From positions 19,422 through 83,421 of the forward strand of contig CAZLMM010000018.1 of NCBI GenBank assembly GCA_964560495.1: a DNA stretch of 64,000 nucleotides. Reading direction: 5' to 3'. The position numbers and the translations under genes were made by a program. The notes under the pieces were generated by a model. That model searched no databases. It saw nothing but the letters and a program-made list of their open reading frames with translations, and was not told the origin of the DNA. Below, one piece after another: positions 37,242-46,010 of this stretch. The stretch's first letter is position 1. The number at the start of each line of letters is the position of its first letter. The DNA comes from UBA5069 sp964560495. GTDB lineage: Bacteria > Chloroflexota > Anaerolineae > Caldilineales > Caldilineaceae.

Positions 37242-39661
37242 GTGAGGAAACAACAATCTGGTATGCAGATGCGGCGGAACAGTGGTGTGATGCGCTGCCG
37301 CTGGGCAACGGGCGCATGGGCGCGATGGTCTATGGCGGTGCGTGCGCCGAACGCATCTACCTGAGTGACAGCACCTTCTGGTCGGGCGAGCCGTCGCGGG
37401 AGAACAACAACGCGGATGGGCCGGCCATCATGCCCGAGATTCGCCGTTTGTTTCTTGCCGGCGAGGTCGATGCCGCCAACCGGCTCTGCGAGCAGATCGA
37501 AGGCCGCAAGCTCAACTACGGCACCAATCTGCCCTTTGGCAACCTGCGCATCTTCATGGCGCACGGCGACGAAAACCTGCTCAACTACCGGCGTACGCTC
37601 GACCTCGACACCGGCGTTGCGACCGTCCGCTACGAGGTGACCGGAACGGCCAGCGAAAGGGGACTCTTTCTCGGTCGTGTGGGCGACGGCAAGTACGACG
37701 CCGGCTATACGCCGATCGTGGTTTCATATCAGCGCGAGCTTTTTGCCAGCCACGCCGACAACGTGCTTGCCATGCGCATCACGTGCAGCCGCGCCGGCGC
37801 GTTGGGGCTGCGCGTGCAGCTCGACGGCGACGAACAGCCCTACGCGGTTTCGGTGATCGATGACGCCACGCTGGGCATGGAAGTGCTGGCGCGCGAGCAC
37901 TATCATAGCGACGGTGCGTGCGGCGTGACCGGCCATGCCTGGCTGGCTGTCCTGGCCGAAGGCGGGTCCGTCCATGCACTTGGCGCGGGCATTGTGACTG
38001 AGGGATGCGACGCCGTCACCCTGCTGTTGGCGTTCGAGAGCACCTTCGACGGCGCCGACCCGGTCGCTGCCTGCCGGGCGCGCATCGACGCCGCGACCGC
38101 GCAGGGCTACGACGCGCTCAAGGCACGCCACATTGCCGATCACCAGGCGCTCTTTCGCCGTGTCGACCTCGACCTGGGATCATCGCCGCACGCGGGCGAA
38201 CCGCTCGACCGCCGCATGGCTGCGGTGCAGGCCGGTGAAGACGATCCGGCGCTGGCCGGCCTGCTCTTCCACTTTGGCCGTTACCTGCTCATCGGCAGCT
38301 CGCGACCCGACTCGCCGCTGCCTGCGCATCTGACCGGCGTGTGGAACGACAACGTCGCCTGCCGCATCGGGTGGACGTGCGATTATCACCTCGACATCAA
38401 CACGCAGATGAACTACTGGATCGCTGAGCTGACCGGCATCGCCGAATGTCACCTGCCGCTGCTGCGCTGGATCGAGCACACGCTGGCGCCATCCGGGCGT
38501 CACACTGCGGCAACGCTCTACGGGCTGCCGGGCTGGGTGGCGCACATCTTCTCCAACCCGTGGGGCTTTGCCGCGCCGGGCTGGAGCATTCGGTGGGGGA
38601 TGCACCCGACCGGCGGCGCGTGGGTGGCGACGCATCTCTGGGATCACTTCGCCTTTAGCGGCGACACGCGCTACCTGGCCGAAGTTGCCTACCCGATTCT
38701 CCGGGAAGCTGCCCAGTTCTTCCTCGCCTACCTCGTCGAGGACCCGGCTACTGGCTGGCTGCTGAGCGGCCCTTCCAACTCGCCGGAGAATCTGTTTCTC
38801 TTTGATGGGAGGCCCTATGCTGTCTGCATGTCGCCCACGGCCGACCGCATCTTGATCCACGAACTTTTCGCCGAGTGCATCGCGGCGAGCACAATTCTGG
38901 GCATCGACGAGTCGTTGCGTGTGCGCATCGCGGCGGCGCAGGCCAAGCTCCCGCCCTACAGGATCGGACAGCATGGGCAGATTCAGGAGTGGCTGGATGA
39001 CTACGACGAGGCAATGCCGCATCACCGCCACACGACGCAGCTTCTGGGCGTCTTTCCCTTCGCCCAGATCACGCCGGACGCCACGCCGGAGCTGGCAGCG
39101 GCTGTGCGCGTGTCGATTGCACGCCGCGAGAACGCGCCGGGTGGCTACGAGGAGGGCAGTTGGGGGCGCAACCTGATCATGCTCTACCATGCGCGCCTGG
39201 GCGACGCCGTCGCAGCATACGCCTGCCTCAACACGCTCTTCCGCGTCGAGGGCGACCGCAGCCTGATGGTGGGCACAAAGTTGGCGCCGCGCAACGCCTA
39301 CGAGATGGACTACAACACGGGGGCGACGGCCGGCATCGCCGAGATGCTGCTCCAGAGCCATCAGGGATTTCTCCACCTGCTGCCCGCGCTGCCCTCTGCC
39401 TGGCCGAACGGACGGGTGACAGGACTCTGCGCCCGAGGCGGTTTTGTTGTGGACATCTCCTGGCAGAACGGCGCGCTGACCAGGGCCAGTATACACTCCC
39501 GATTGGGCGGCCGTTGCCGAGTGCGCGTCGCTGTCCCTGTGGCAGTCTCGATGGACAATCATCGGGTGGGAATGACCAGCGTCGCACCCAACGTCGTGGA
39601 ATTCGCCGCCGATTCCGGTTGCACGTACTGGATTGAAGCTCAGGAACGCCACTCTGTTTGA
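37238..39661 (+). CDS. GH95-family alpha-L-fucosidase/galactosidase
   Basis: 807 residues. ATG 37238 overlaps the previous stop (ATGA). GH95 hallmarks: ADAAEQWCDALPLGNGRMGAMVYGG with LSDSTFWSGEP at the N-terminus, HLTGVWND, DYHLDINTQMNYWIAE near residue 387, and a C-terminal EGSWGRNLIMLYHARLGD region. GH95 enzymes are inverting alpha-L-fucosidases, and some are L-galactosidases. The usual N-x-N of the active-site segment appears as D-x-N here (LDIN), which may change specificity. No signal peptide. Confidence 0.9.
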   Translation: MSEETTIWYADAAEQWCDALPLGNGRMGAMVYGGACAERIYLSDSTFWSGEPSRENNNADGPAIMPEIRRLFLAGEVDAANRLCEQIEGRKLNYGTNLPFGNLRIFMAHGDENLLNYRRTLDLDTGVATVRYEVTGTASERGLFLGRVGDGKYDAGYTPIVVSYQRELFASHADNVLAMRITCSRAGALGLRVQLDGDEQPYAVSVIDDATLGMEVLAREHYHSDGACGVTGHAWLAVLAEGGSVHALGAGIVTEGCDAVTLLLAFESTFDGADPVAACRARIDAATAQGYDALKARHIADHQALFRRVDLDLGSSPHAGEPLDRRMAAVQAGEDDPALAGLLFHFGRYLLIGSSRPDSPLPAHLTGVWNDNVACRIGWTCDYHLDINTQMNYWIAELTGIAECHLPLLRWIEHTLAPSGRHTAATLYGLPGWVAHIFSNPWGFAAPGWSIRWGMHPTGGAWVATHLWDHFAFSGDTRYLAEVAYPILREAAQFFLAYLVEDPATGWLLSGPSNSPENLFLFDGRPYAVCMSPTADRILIHELFAECIAASTILGIDESLRVRIAAAQAKLPPYRIGQHGQIQEWLDDYDEAMPHHRHTTQLLGVFPFAQITPDATPELAAAVRVSIARRENAPGGYEEGSWGRNLIMLYHARLGDAVAAYACLNTLFRVEGDRSLMVGTKLAPRNAYEMDYNTGATAGIAEMLLQSHQGFLHLLPALPSAWPNGRVTGLCARGGFVVDISWQNGALTRASIHSRLGGRCRVRVAVPVAVSMDNHRVGMTSVAPNVVEFAADSGCTYWIEAQERHSV

Positions 39662-40023
39662 AATCACGATTCAAGATCAACGGCAATGCATTCGTGATCC
39701 ACTGTCACAAGCGCGTTCACGACGATGGCCCCGGCGGCGTGGGCAACCCCGTGCGATTTCCCACTGATGTGAAGACAGCGAGTTGCGCATGGCGAAGCGG
39801 CGCGCCGCTACGTTCATCGTTATCGGCGCTGTAGGTATGTTGATTCTTGCTCCTGATTCGCCTGAACGTCCCCGGCGTGGCTCAGATGGTTTGCGCAGGC
39901 AGGATGATCTCGTGCGCTGCGCCGGGGCGTGATGATCGAGTGGTCACCAAATTTGCCACGAACCCCGCCCCGATCTATACTCAATACACTTCAATTGAAT
40001 TTGAATCAATTTGAGTTAGATCA
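39662..40023. other. Intergenic region ahead of the arsenic operon
   Basis: About 360 bases. The right end holds a good promoter and an operator-like dyad (39953-40014). A 47-codon open frame from 39789 (MAKRRAATFIVIGAVGMLILA...) has a hydrophobic start but no ribosome site and no recognisable relatives; not called as a gene. Confidence 0.5.
39953..40014 (+). promoter_or_regulatory. Promoter and ArsR-type operator of the arsenic operon
   Basis: TTGCCA (39953-39958), 17-base spacer, TATACT (39976-39981). Directly downstream, over the predicted start of transcription, is an imperfect dyad TCAATTGAAT/ATCAATTTGA (39991-40014) in a strongly AT-rich patch, placed where an ArsR repressor would block transcription. 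The ArsR-fusion gene begins 10 bases later. Confidence 0.55.
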
Positions 40024-40794
40024 ATGTCATCCACGGTAAAGTCTACAGACCTGCCAGATATTCTCAAGCTGTTCGCTCATGAGCTGCGCTGGTCGTTGTT
40101 GGCGTTGTTAGCGCACAGCGATTTCCGCGTCCAAGAATTGGTGGCGCGCGTGGGGCGTCCCATGAACCTGGTTTCCTACCATCTGGCCCAGTTGCGCAAG
40201 GGTGAACTGGTCGTGGAGCACCGCAGCAGCGCCGACGCCCGCGATGTCTACTACAGCCTGGACCTGCAGAAGCTGGCCGCGCTCTATGCGACCGCCGGCG
40301 CTGCCTTGCACCCCTTTCTTGTGCGCCGGACGGACGAGCCTCACGGCGATGCGCCCCCCACTGGCCAATGCCGCGTCCTCTTCCTTTGCACACACAACAG
40401 CGCACGCAGCCAGATGGCTGAAGCGCTGCTGCGTCACGCTGGAGGGGGCTGGGTCCAGGCATTCAGCGCCGGCGCAGAGCCGGCCGGGGTGCATCCGCTG
40501 GCATTGGAGACCATGGCCGGTCTGGGTATCGACATGAGCAGTCAGCGTTCCAAAGGCTTCGACGAATTCCTGGGACAGCGTTTCGACGCGATCATCACCG
40601 TGTGCGACCGGGTGCGCGAGCAATGCCCGGTCTTCCCCGGCGACCCGCAGCGCATCCACTGGAGCATTGCCGACCCTGCGGCGGTGCAAGGCGATGGAGA
40701 GGCGCAGCGCGCAGCGTTCGCAACGACGGCGCAACTGTTGGCTGGCCGGGTTGGGCCTTTGTTGGCGGCGCTTGCGGACGAGGCATTGATTTGA
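40024..40794 (+). CDS. ArsR regulator fused to arsenate reductase / low-molecular-weight phosphatase domain
   Basis: 256 residues. Residues 1-95 are a winged helix of the ArsR/SmtB type (LKLFAHELRWSLLALLAHSDFRVQELVARV, NLVSYHLAQLRKGELVVEHRSSADARDVYYSL). Residues 118-250 are a low-molecular-weight phosphatase/ArsC domain with the P-loop VLFLCTHNSARSQMAEALLRH (CX5R) and the acid loop near HWSIADPAA. One protein may therefore both sense arsenic and reduce arsenate, or bind it. First gene of the operon, just after the dyad operator. Confidence 0.9.
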   Translation: MSSTVKSTDLPDILKLFAHELRWSLLALLAHSDFRVQELVARVGRPMNLVSYHLAQLRKGELVVEHRSSADARDVYYSLDLQKLAALYATAGAALHPFLVRRTDEPHGDAPPTGQCRVLFLCTHNSARSQMAEALLRHAGGGWVQAFSAGAEPAGVHPLALETMAGLGIDMSSQRSKGFDEFLGQRFDAIITVCDRVREQCPVFPGDPQRIHWSIADPAAVQGDGEAQRAAFATTAQLLAGRVGPLLAALADEALI

Positions 40795-40885
40795 GGGTGT
40801 GAGGTTTTGGGGACGCCAGAAACCCCAAAACCTCAATTCCCCACAACCCCACTTCACCCATTCCAGACAAAATAAGGAGTTCTAC

Positions 40886-41626
40886 ATGGCGCAACCTTCA
40901 CTATGGCATCGCAGCGCAGCAGAGTTCCTGGGCGTCTACGCGCTGGTGACGGCCGGCTGCGGCGCAATCGTCGTCAACGCCCAGACCGGATCCCTGGGAC
41001 ATTTGGGCGTGGCCCTGACCTTTGGCCTGGTGGTGGTGGTCATGGTGGCGGCCACGGGGCATCTTTCCGGCGCGCACTTGAACCCGGCCGTCACCATCGC
41101 CTTTGCCGTGAGCCGCCACTTCCCCTGGCGCGAAACGCCAGCCTATTTCGCCGGACAATTGGGCGGCGCGGTCGCTGGCGCGATGACGCTGCGTGTCCTC
41201 TTTGGGCTGGAAGCAAATCTGGGCGCTACGTTGCCGGCCGGGCCGCCGCTCCAATCGTTAGCGCTGGAGATTCTGCTGACCGCTTCGCTCATGTTCGTCA
41301 TCACTGCTGTCGCCACCGACACGCGGGCAGTTGGAGAACTGGCCGCGCTGGCAATCGGCTTCACTGTGGCGGCCAACGCGCTGTGGGCTGGCCCCGTCAG
41401 CGGCGCGTCCATGAACCCGGCGCGCTCCTTTGGCCCGGCGTTGGCCGCCGGCGTCTGGCAGGATCAATGGCTCTATTGGGTGGGCCCCATCGTCGGCGCA
41501 ATGGTGGGCGCGTTGCTTTATCAGTGGGTGCGCAAGCCGGTTTCGACGCCTGCGCCGGCGCTTGCCTCTGGCGAAGAAGGCGCTGAATTCACACCTGACG
41601 CAAAAATGAAAGGAAAATCCCGATGA
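40886..41626 (+). CDS. Aquaporin (MIP family), AqpS-like
   Basis: 246 residues from ATG 40886, with AAGGAG upstream; a longer frame from 40799 is rejected. Six membrane helices with both pore motifs: HLNPAVTIAF near residue 66 and SMNPARSFGPA near residue 175. In several bacterial ars operons an aquaporin takes the place of an arsenite pump and lets arsenite leave the cell. Its position between two arsenate-reductase-type genes supports that role here. A ~25-residue polar C-tail follows the last helix. Confidence 0.92.
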   Translation: MAQPSLWHRSAAEFLGVYALVTAGCGAIVVNAQTGSLGHLGVALTFGLVVVVMVAATGHLSGAHLNPAVTIAFAVSRHFPWRETPAYFAGQLGGAVAGAMTLRVLFGLEANLGATLPAGPPLQSLALEILLTASLMFVITAVATDTRAVGELAALAIGFTVAANALWAGPVSGASMNPARSFGPALAAGVWQDQWLYWVGPIVGAMVGALLYQWVRKPVSTPAPALASGEEGAEFTPDAKMKGKSR

Positions 41627-42045
41627 AAACGAAAGTCCTCTTTGTCTGCATTCACAACAGCGCGCGCAGCCAGATGGCCGAAGCGTGGCTCAGTCATCTT
41701 TACGGCGACCGCTTCGACGCCATGAGCGCCGGGCTGGAGCCAGGCACGCTCAACCCGAACGCGGTGCGGGTCATGGCAGAAGTGGGCGTCGACATCGCCA
41801 ACGCGTCCACCAAGAGCGTCTTCGACATCTACAAGGCAGGCAAGCTCTTCAGCTATGTCGTCACCGTGTGCGATGAGACCGCCGCGGAACGCTGTCCCAT
41901 CTTCCCAGGCGTGGTCAAGCGCCTGCACTGGAGCTTTGCCGACCCGTCGCAGGCGCAGGGCAGCGATGAAGAGAAGCTGGCGCAGACGCGGGCCGTGCGC
42001 GATGCCATCCGCCAACAGATCGATGCGTGGGTGGCGACGGTCTGA
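41623..42045 (+). CDS. arsC: Arsenate reductase, LMW-phosphatase (thioredoxin-type) family
   Basis: 140 residues. P-loop VLFVCIHNSARSQMAEAWL with the catalytic Cys and Arg, redox cysteines in VCDETAAERCPIFPG, and the acid loop HWSFADPSQAQG. This is the pI258-like thioredoxin-coupled ArsC layout with three cysteines. It starts inside the aquaporin stop (ATGA). Reduces arsenate to arsenite, which the aquaporin would release. Confidence 0.94.
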   Translation: MKTKVLFVCIHNSARSQMAEAWLSHLYGDRFDAMSAGLEPGTLNPNAVRVMAEVGVDIANASTKSVFDIYKAGKLFSYVVTVCDETAAERCPIFPGVVKRLHWSFADPSQAQGSDEEKLAQTRAVRDAIRQQIDAWVATV

Positions 42046-42105
42046 ACTTCGACATAGGCCCACTCACGCCGCCACACCGACGTTATAGAGAGTCAGGAAA
42101 ACATT

Positions 42106-42159
42106 CGTAGTGACGACTTCAGTCGTCATGTAGGCTGAACGACTGAAGTCGTCACTACG
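42106..42159. repeat. Perfect 21-bp inverted repeat
   Basis: CGTAGTGACGACTTCAGTCGT (first 20 bases at 42106-42125) is matched by its exact reverse complement at 42139-42159 with a 12-base spacer. It lies 60 bases after arsC, so it may end that transcript, although no T-run follows. Repeats of the form GTAGTGACGACTTCAGTCGT are known as dispersed elements. Confidence 0.85.
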
Positions 42160-42540
42160 GTGCGGATCTTTTTCTGAACATCTATAGCGTAGTGACTGTC
42201 TGCAACTTGCCGATCCAGCGGCTTCAGACCGTAGCCTGCCTGTACATTGAGCCAATTCGCCAGCGACTGGTCTGGCGCACGCCCAAACAGCAGCGCCATC
42301 CGCTGTCGTTGGACGTGCGCCAATGGCTATCATTGACCCCAAATCGGAGACAGACCCGATTCTTTTGTGGCATTTGACACGAAAGTCAAGGGTAAGTTAA
42401 GTTGCAATATACTGGAATTCAGGCATAATCAAGCGCGCACTACTTCTAGGAAAAAACTGCGAAAGAAATGGGAAGATAATGGGAACGCGAGCGGCTATCC
42501 TGTTCTCGAACGAATCGTTCCCCTACAGGCGCAGAACAAC

Positions 42541-42623
42541 ACCTTTGCACTTTCTCAGGTGACAGTCACTTCACAAAGTGACTGTCACCTCTGGATGACG
42601 CCAAAACTGCAAACATAGTGGCG
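42541..42623 (+). repeat. Left 83-bp inverted repeat of the sedolisin cassette
   Basis: 42541-42623 is the reverse complement of 49649-49739 with two mismatches and one extra 8-base unit in the right copy. The repeat contains a perfect 34-base palindrome centred on TTCACAAAGTGAA-like sequence (42557-42590, AGGTGACAGTCACTT...). The pair encloses exactly three genes. Confidence 0.9.
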
Positions 42624-42657
42624 CAGACCCAGTCGGCGCAGAAAGCGAGGATCGGTA

Positions 42658-44265
42658 ATGGCGGTTCTGTCACGCGCTGCGCTGGCGTACAGTGAAGTCC
42701 CGGGCTTGGATGCGCTTGACTTTCTCGGGCCGTGCGACTCAAACCAGGTGATCGAGATCGCGCTGCACCTGCGCTACCCATCTGGCGCGCCGACGGCGCC
42801 ATCGACCGGCGACTGGCTGAGTCATACAGCCGCTCGACTGGACCGGACAGCCTTCGCCGAGAGACACGGCGCCGGCCGCGACGACATCGCTCTGGTGGAG
42901 CAGTTCGCGGCTGAGCATGACCTGACGGTGGTCAATGTCAACGCGGCGGCGCGTCTGGTCACGCTGACCGGAACAGTGGCGAGCCTGAACCAGGCGTTCG
43001 GCGTCGAGTTGGGCGAATATGCATCCAGGCGACATGGCGGCAAGGTGCGCGCCTACGTCGGCCCATTGACTGCGCCCGGCCAGGCGGCGCCGCTCATCAG
43101 CGCGGTCGAGGGGCTTTCCACCATAAGCGCCATGCGGCGTCATGCAGCCCAGACCGCGCCGCCCGGCGGCTCATTTCTGCCGACCGAGATCGCCGGCCTG
43201 TACGACTTTCCCGCCGACGCCAGCGGCAAAGGGCGCTCGATTGCACTGATCGAACTCTTTGGCGGCGTCGACGCCAACGTGGTGCATTCCTATTTCACCA
43301 ATGTCCTGAAACGCCCACCGCCAAAGCTGACAATCTGCGAGATTGCCGGCGGGCAGAATCAGCCCCACGACGCAGACGGCAGCGCCGAAGTTTATCTCGA
43401 CGTGCTGATTGCCTCTGCAATTGCGCCCGACGCCGAAATCGTCGTCTATTTTGCCGATGCCAACCGCTGGGCCGAAGCAATCAAGAGCGTAGTCCACGAC
43501 CCCCTATATCACCACGATGCTATCTCCTACAGTTTTGGCCAATCCGAAAAATGGTGTCTGGCGTCAGACGGCAAGAGCCTGACGGCAGATGTCATGGCTT
43601 GTGAAGAAGCGCTGCGCGATGCCGTTCAACTGGGAATCACCTTCTGTACATCAACAGGCGACCTGGGCGCGGGCAACGGCGAAGACGATGGTCTGGCCCA
43701 CGCCAACTATCCCGCCTCCAGCATCTACGCGCTGGCCTGCGCTGGCACGCAGGTGACAGCGTCCGGCGGCGCGATCACAGACGAAGTGGTGTGGCATGAC
43801 GGCAGCGACCATGCCAGCGGCGGCGGCGTGAGCCAACTCTTCGCCTGCCCGGAGTACCAACGCGCCGCCGGCGTCATCCCCCAATCAGTGAATCCAGGCG
43901 GCGCAACGGGACGAGGGGCGGCGGATGTGGCCGGCCACGCCGCCGACGAGCACGGCTACTACATCTACGCGCCAGAAGCGCGCGTCATGGGTGGCACGAG
44001 CGCAGTGGCGCCGTTGTGGGCTGGCCTGATCGCGCTGCTGAACGAAAAGCTCGGACAGCGGGTGGGGTTCATCAACCCACACCTCTATCAAACAGCCGCC
44101 CGAAGTGGGGCGCTGCGCGACATCATCGAAGGTGACAACAACACAGCCGGCGTCAGTGGGTATCGAGCAGGCGCTGGCTGGGATGCCTGTAGTGGTTGGG
44201 GCAGTCCACGTGGGCTTGCCCTGTTGGAGACATTCACAGCGCTATTTCAACTGCGGTTGCTTTGA
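42658..44265 (+). CDS. S53-family serine-carboxyl peptidase (sedolisin) with propeptide
   Basis: 535 residues. Residues 20-160 are a pro-kumamolisin activation domain (NQVIEIALHLRYP, RLVTLTGTVASLNQAFGVELGEY). The catalytic domain has Glu244 and Asp248 (AEVYLDVLIA), oxyanion Asp335 (TSTGDLGAG) and Ser448 in GGTSAVAPLWAGL, the complete S53 set. No signal peptide is visible, which is unusual for this acid-active, normally exported family. GAGG precedes ATG 42658. The last codons and the TGA stop lie inside a hairpin repeat (44252-44311), so the C-terminus may have been trimmed. First gene of the three-gene cassette. Confidence 0.92.
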   Translation: MAVLSRAALAYSEVPGLDALDFLGPCDSNQVIEIALHLRYPSGAPTAPSTGDWLSHTAARLDRTAFAERHGAGRDDIALVEQFAAEHDLTVVNVNAAARLVTLTGTVASLNQAFGVELGEYASRRHGGKVRAYVGPLTAPGQAAPLISAVEGLSTISAMRRHAAQTAPPGGSFLPTEIAGLYDFPADASGKGRSIALIELFGGVDANVVHSYFTNVLKRPPPKLTICEIAGGQNQPHDADGSAEVYLDVLIASAIAPDAEIVVYFADANRWAEAIKSVVHDPLYHHDAISYSFGQSEKWCLASDGKSLTADVMACEEALRDAVQLGITFCTSTGDLGAGNGEDDGLAHANYPASSIYALACAGTQVTASGGAITDEVVWHDGSDHASGGGVSQLFACPEYQRAAGVIPQSVNPGGATGRGAADVAGHAADEHGYYIYAPEARVMGGTSAVAPLWAGLIALLNEKLGQRVGFINPHLYQTAARSGALRDIIEGDNNTAGVSGYRAGAGWDACSGWGSPRGLALLETFTALFQLRLL

Positions 44266-44311
44266 AACCAGGAGTTTTCGCAGTTCAAAAACTCCTGGTT
44301 TCAAACAGAGC
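44252..44311 (+). repeat. Hairpin repeat, copy B
   Basis: Perfect 18-bp stem (44261-44278 with 44288-44305, TTTGAAACCAGGAGTTTT against its complement) and a 9-base loop CGCAGTTCA. It carries the stop codon of the sedolisin gene. Almost identical to copy C at 63943-64000 on the other strand; copy A at 33294 has a different but still paired stem. Confidence 0.9.
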
Positions 44312-44357
44312 GAAAAATCATTGATCGAGTGTGAGAGAGGAAAGGAAACAAAGAACC

Positions 44358-45986
44358 ATGGGCACCGTTTTGAGTCAGTTTCAGAAGAACCTGCTGTCAG
44401 CGTTCGACATGCAGGGCTTCGACATGGTCGTTGGCGTCACCCAAGAGACGATCAACTATCAGTTCAAGCAGCTTTGGAAGAAGGGGGTCATCCACAAGAC
44501 GTTGGATTTCAGCGCCCAGGCGCAATCCACGACCGGCCACATCAAGCATTCGGTCAGCGCGACGCTCCACGCAAACCTGGATGCGCCCACGGTCGAGATA
44601 CTCGAAGGGAGCGACAATCGGCGCAGGCTGCTCTTTCACTTGAAAATGAGCAGCGGCGTTCTTGCGTCGCCAGAATCTTTTGACCAGCCATTGAACTTCT
44701 CGAATTGGGAATATGTCTTCACCGTCAACCTGGACATGCAGGAGATCGCGCAGGAGGCAGTGATGAATCACACAGCCATCCCCGATGAGGTGAAACGCTC
44801 TCTAAATAACTTCACCGATGACATGTTCACCATCCGCCACCTCTTCATGGATTTCCAGGATGCAGACCTGGCGACCTATGACAAGGCGCGCAGCCAGTGT
44901 CCCATGCCCGACGATTGGGGCGGCGGCGACCTTGCCAAGCGCACCGACGATTTTACGCTGGTTCTGCTCCAGGCGGCGCTGCAGGGTCACTTCCAATCTC
45001 TTGCGGGCACGGAGCATCCCTACATCCTGGGCTATGCTGTGGAAAGCAAGCAGGCGGGCGGCGTGAACCTGTTGCCCACGCTCGACCCGACCTCCTCGAC
45101 CTTCTCGACCAACTACAACAGCGCAAACCCTGCGCTCAGTAGCCTCAATTTCCTGGTTATGACCAACCATCACTCGCTGCCCACCGACCCGGCGGCTGGT
45201 TTGTTCACCCAGAGCGCCGTCACGTCGGCGGACGCTGACGGTCGCTTCCTGGTGGCCCAGAACTCCTTCTTCTCTGGGTGGCTGCTGCCTCAACTGCAAT
45301 CAGCCATTTCGTTGCAGCAAACCCCGGAATACTACCACGCCAGCAACGCAAGCGGTCAAGGCGTCAAGAGCAGCGGCAGCGACACGCCAAACTACGGCTC
45401 GGTGAGCGCTCTGTCGGCCACTGCGTGGACCATCAATTATGACGTCTACTACTATTGGATGGTAAGCGATGGCTGGGACTGCTGGCCGACCCATGTCGAC
45501 GCCCACTACTGGCAGCAGGACACGCGCTTTCTGGGGCTGGCGCTGACCAACCCCTCTCCGCAAACGGCGCAAGCCCTTCTGGTCGGCAGTTTTTCTGTAA
45601 AATATGAGGTGGACTACACGTGTGTGTGGGATAACTGCCTGTGGACGAGCGCCAACGACAGCTTCACCGGCGACATCACCTTCTCTGGCGGGACGCAGGG
45701 TGAACTGGGCATGGTGGGAACCATCCCGCAGCCCAATCCCAGTTTCGACAGCGGCAGTTGTGCGGGCAGCAAGCTGGACGCACTGCTCGATGTAAACAAG
45801 AACATCCTCAACGAACAATCGACCAACTTCAGCAATGAACTACCAGGGCTGGTGACGAATCTGGAGAATTCGTGCAACGACGCCAGAAATCGCTTCGTCC
45901 TACCAGCCGGCGATGTCTTCTTCTTCAAGAATCCCCAGTTCGACCAGGCAGGCAACCTGTTGCTGGATATCACCTACAAGATGTAG
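44358..45986 (+). CDS. Protein of unknown function, weakly P47/TULIP-like
   Basis: 542 residues from ATG 44358, with AGGAAAGGAAA upstream; a GTG at 44331 is the alternative. The N-terminus (DMQGFDMVVGVTQETINYQFKQLWKKG) and the alternating polar/hydrophobic strands that follow (VSATLHANLDAPTVEILEG, RRLLFHLKMSSGVL) resemble the lipid-binding TULIP fold of clostridial P47/OrfX proteins; the C-terminus FFFKNPQFDQAGNLLLDITYK also fits. This is a pattern match by eye and not certain. No signal peptide or membrane helix. A Cys pair (TCVWDNCLW) is near residue 415. Middle gene of the cassette, 24 bases before the next. Confidence 0.45.
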   Translation: MGTVLSQFQKNLLSAFDMQGFDMVVGVTQETINYQFKQLWKKGVIHKTLDFSAQAQSTTGHIKHSVSATLHANLDAPTVEILEGSDNRRRLLFHLKMSSGVLASPESFDQPLNFSNWEYVFTVNLDMQEIAQEAVMNHTAIPDEVKRSLNNFTDDMFTIRHLFMDFQDADLATYDKARSQCPMPDDWGGGDLAKRTDDFTLVLLQAALQGHFQSLAGTEHPYILGYAVESKQAGGVNLLPTLDPTSSTFSTNYNSANPALSSLNFLVMTNHHSLPTDPAAGLFTQSAVTSADADGRFLVAQNSFFSGWLLPQLQSAISLQQTPEYYHASNASGQGVKSSGSDTPNYGSVSALSATAWTINYDVYYYWMVSDGWDCWPTHVDAHYWQQDTRFLGLALTNPSPQTAQALLVGSFSVKYEVDYTCVWDNCLWTSANDSFTGDITFSGGTQGELGMVGTIPQPNPSFDSGSCAGSKLDALLDVNKNILNEQSTNFSNELPGLVTNLENSCNDARNRFVLPAGDVFFFKNPQFDQAGNLLLDITYKM

Positions 45987-46010
45987 CAGAGTGCGAAAGG
46001 AGCAAAACTC

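Larger units (their letters stand above)
42046..42657. other. Gap between the arsenic operon and the sedolisin cassette
   Basis: About 610 bases without a gene. It holds a perfect 21-bp inverted repeat (42106-42159), a more AT-rich stretch (about 42340-42480), and the left inverted repeat of the three-gene cassette (42541-42623). Confidence 0.6.

Noticed and set aside
38180..39667. 495-codon minus-strand frame opposite GH95
   Set aside because: The GH95 motifs on the plus strand explain the region; the antisense frame is an artefact of codon bias.
39789..39932. 47-codon frame MAKRRAATFIVIGAVG...
   Set aside because: No ribosome site, no relatives recognised and an unremarkable tail after a short hydrophobic start.
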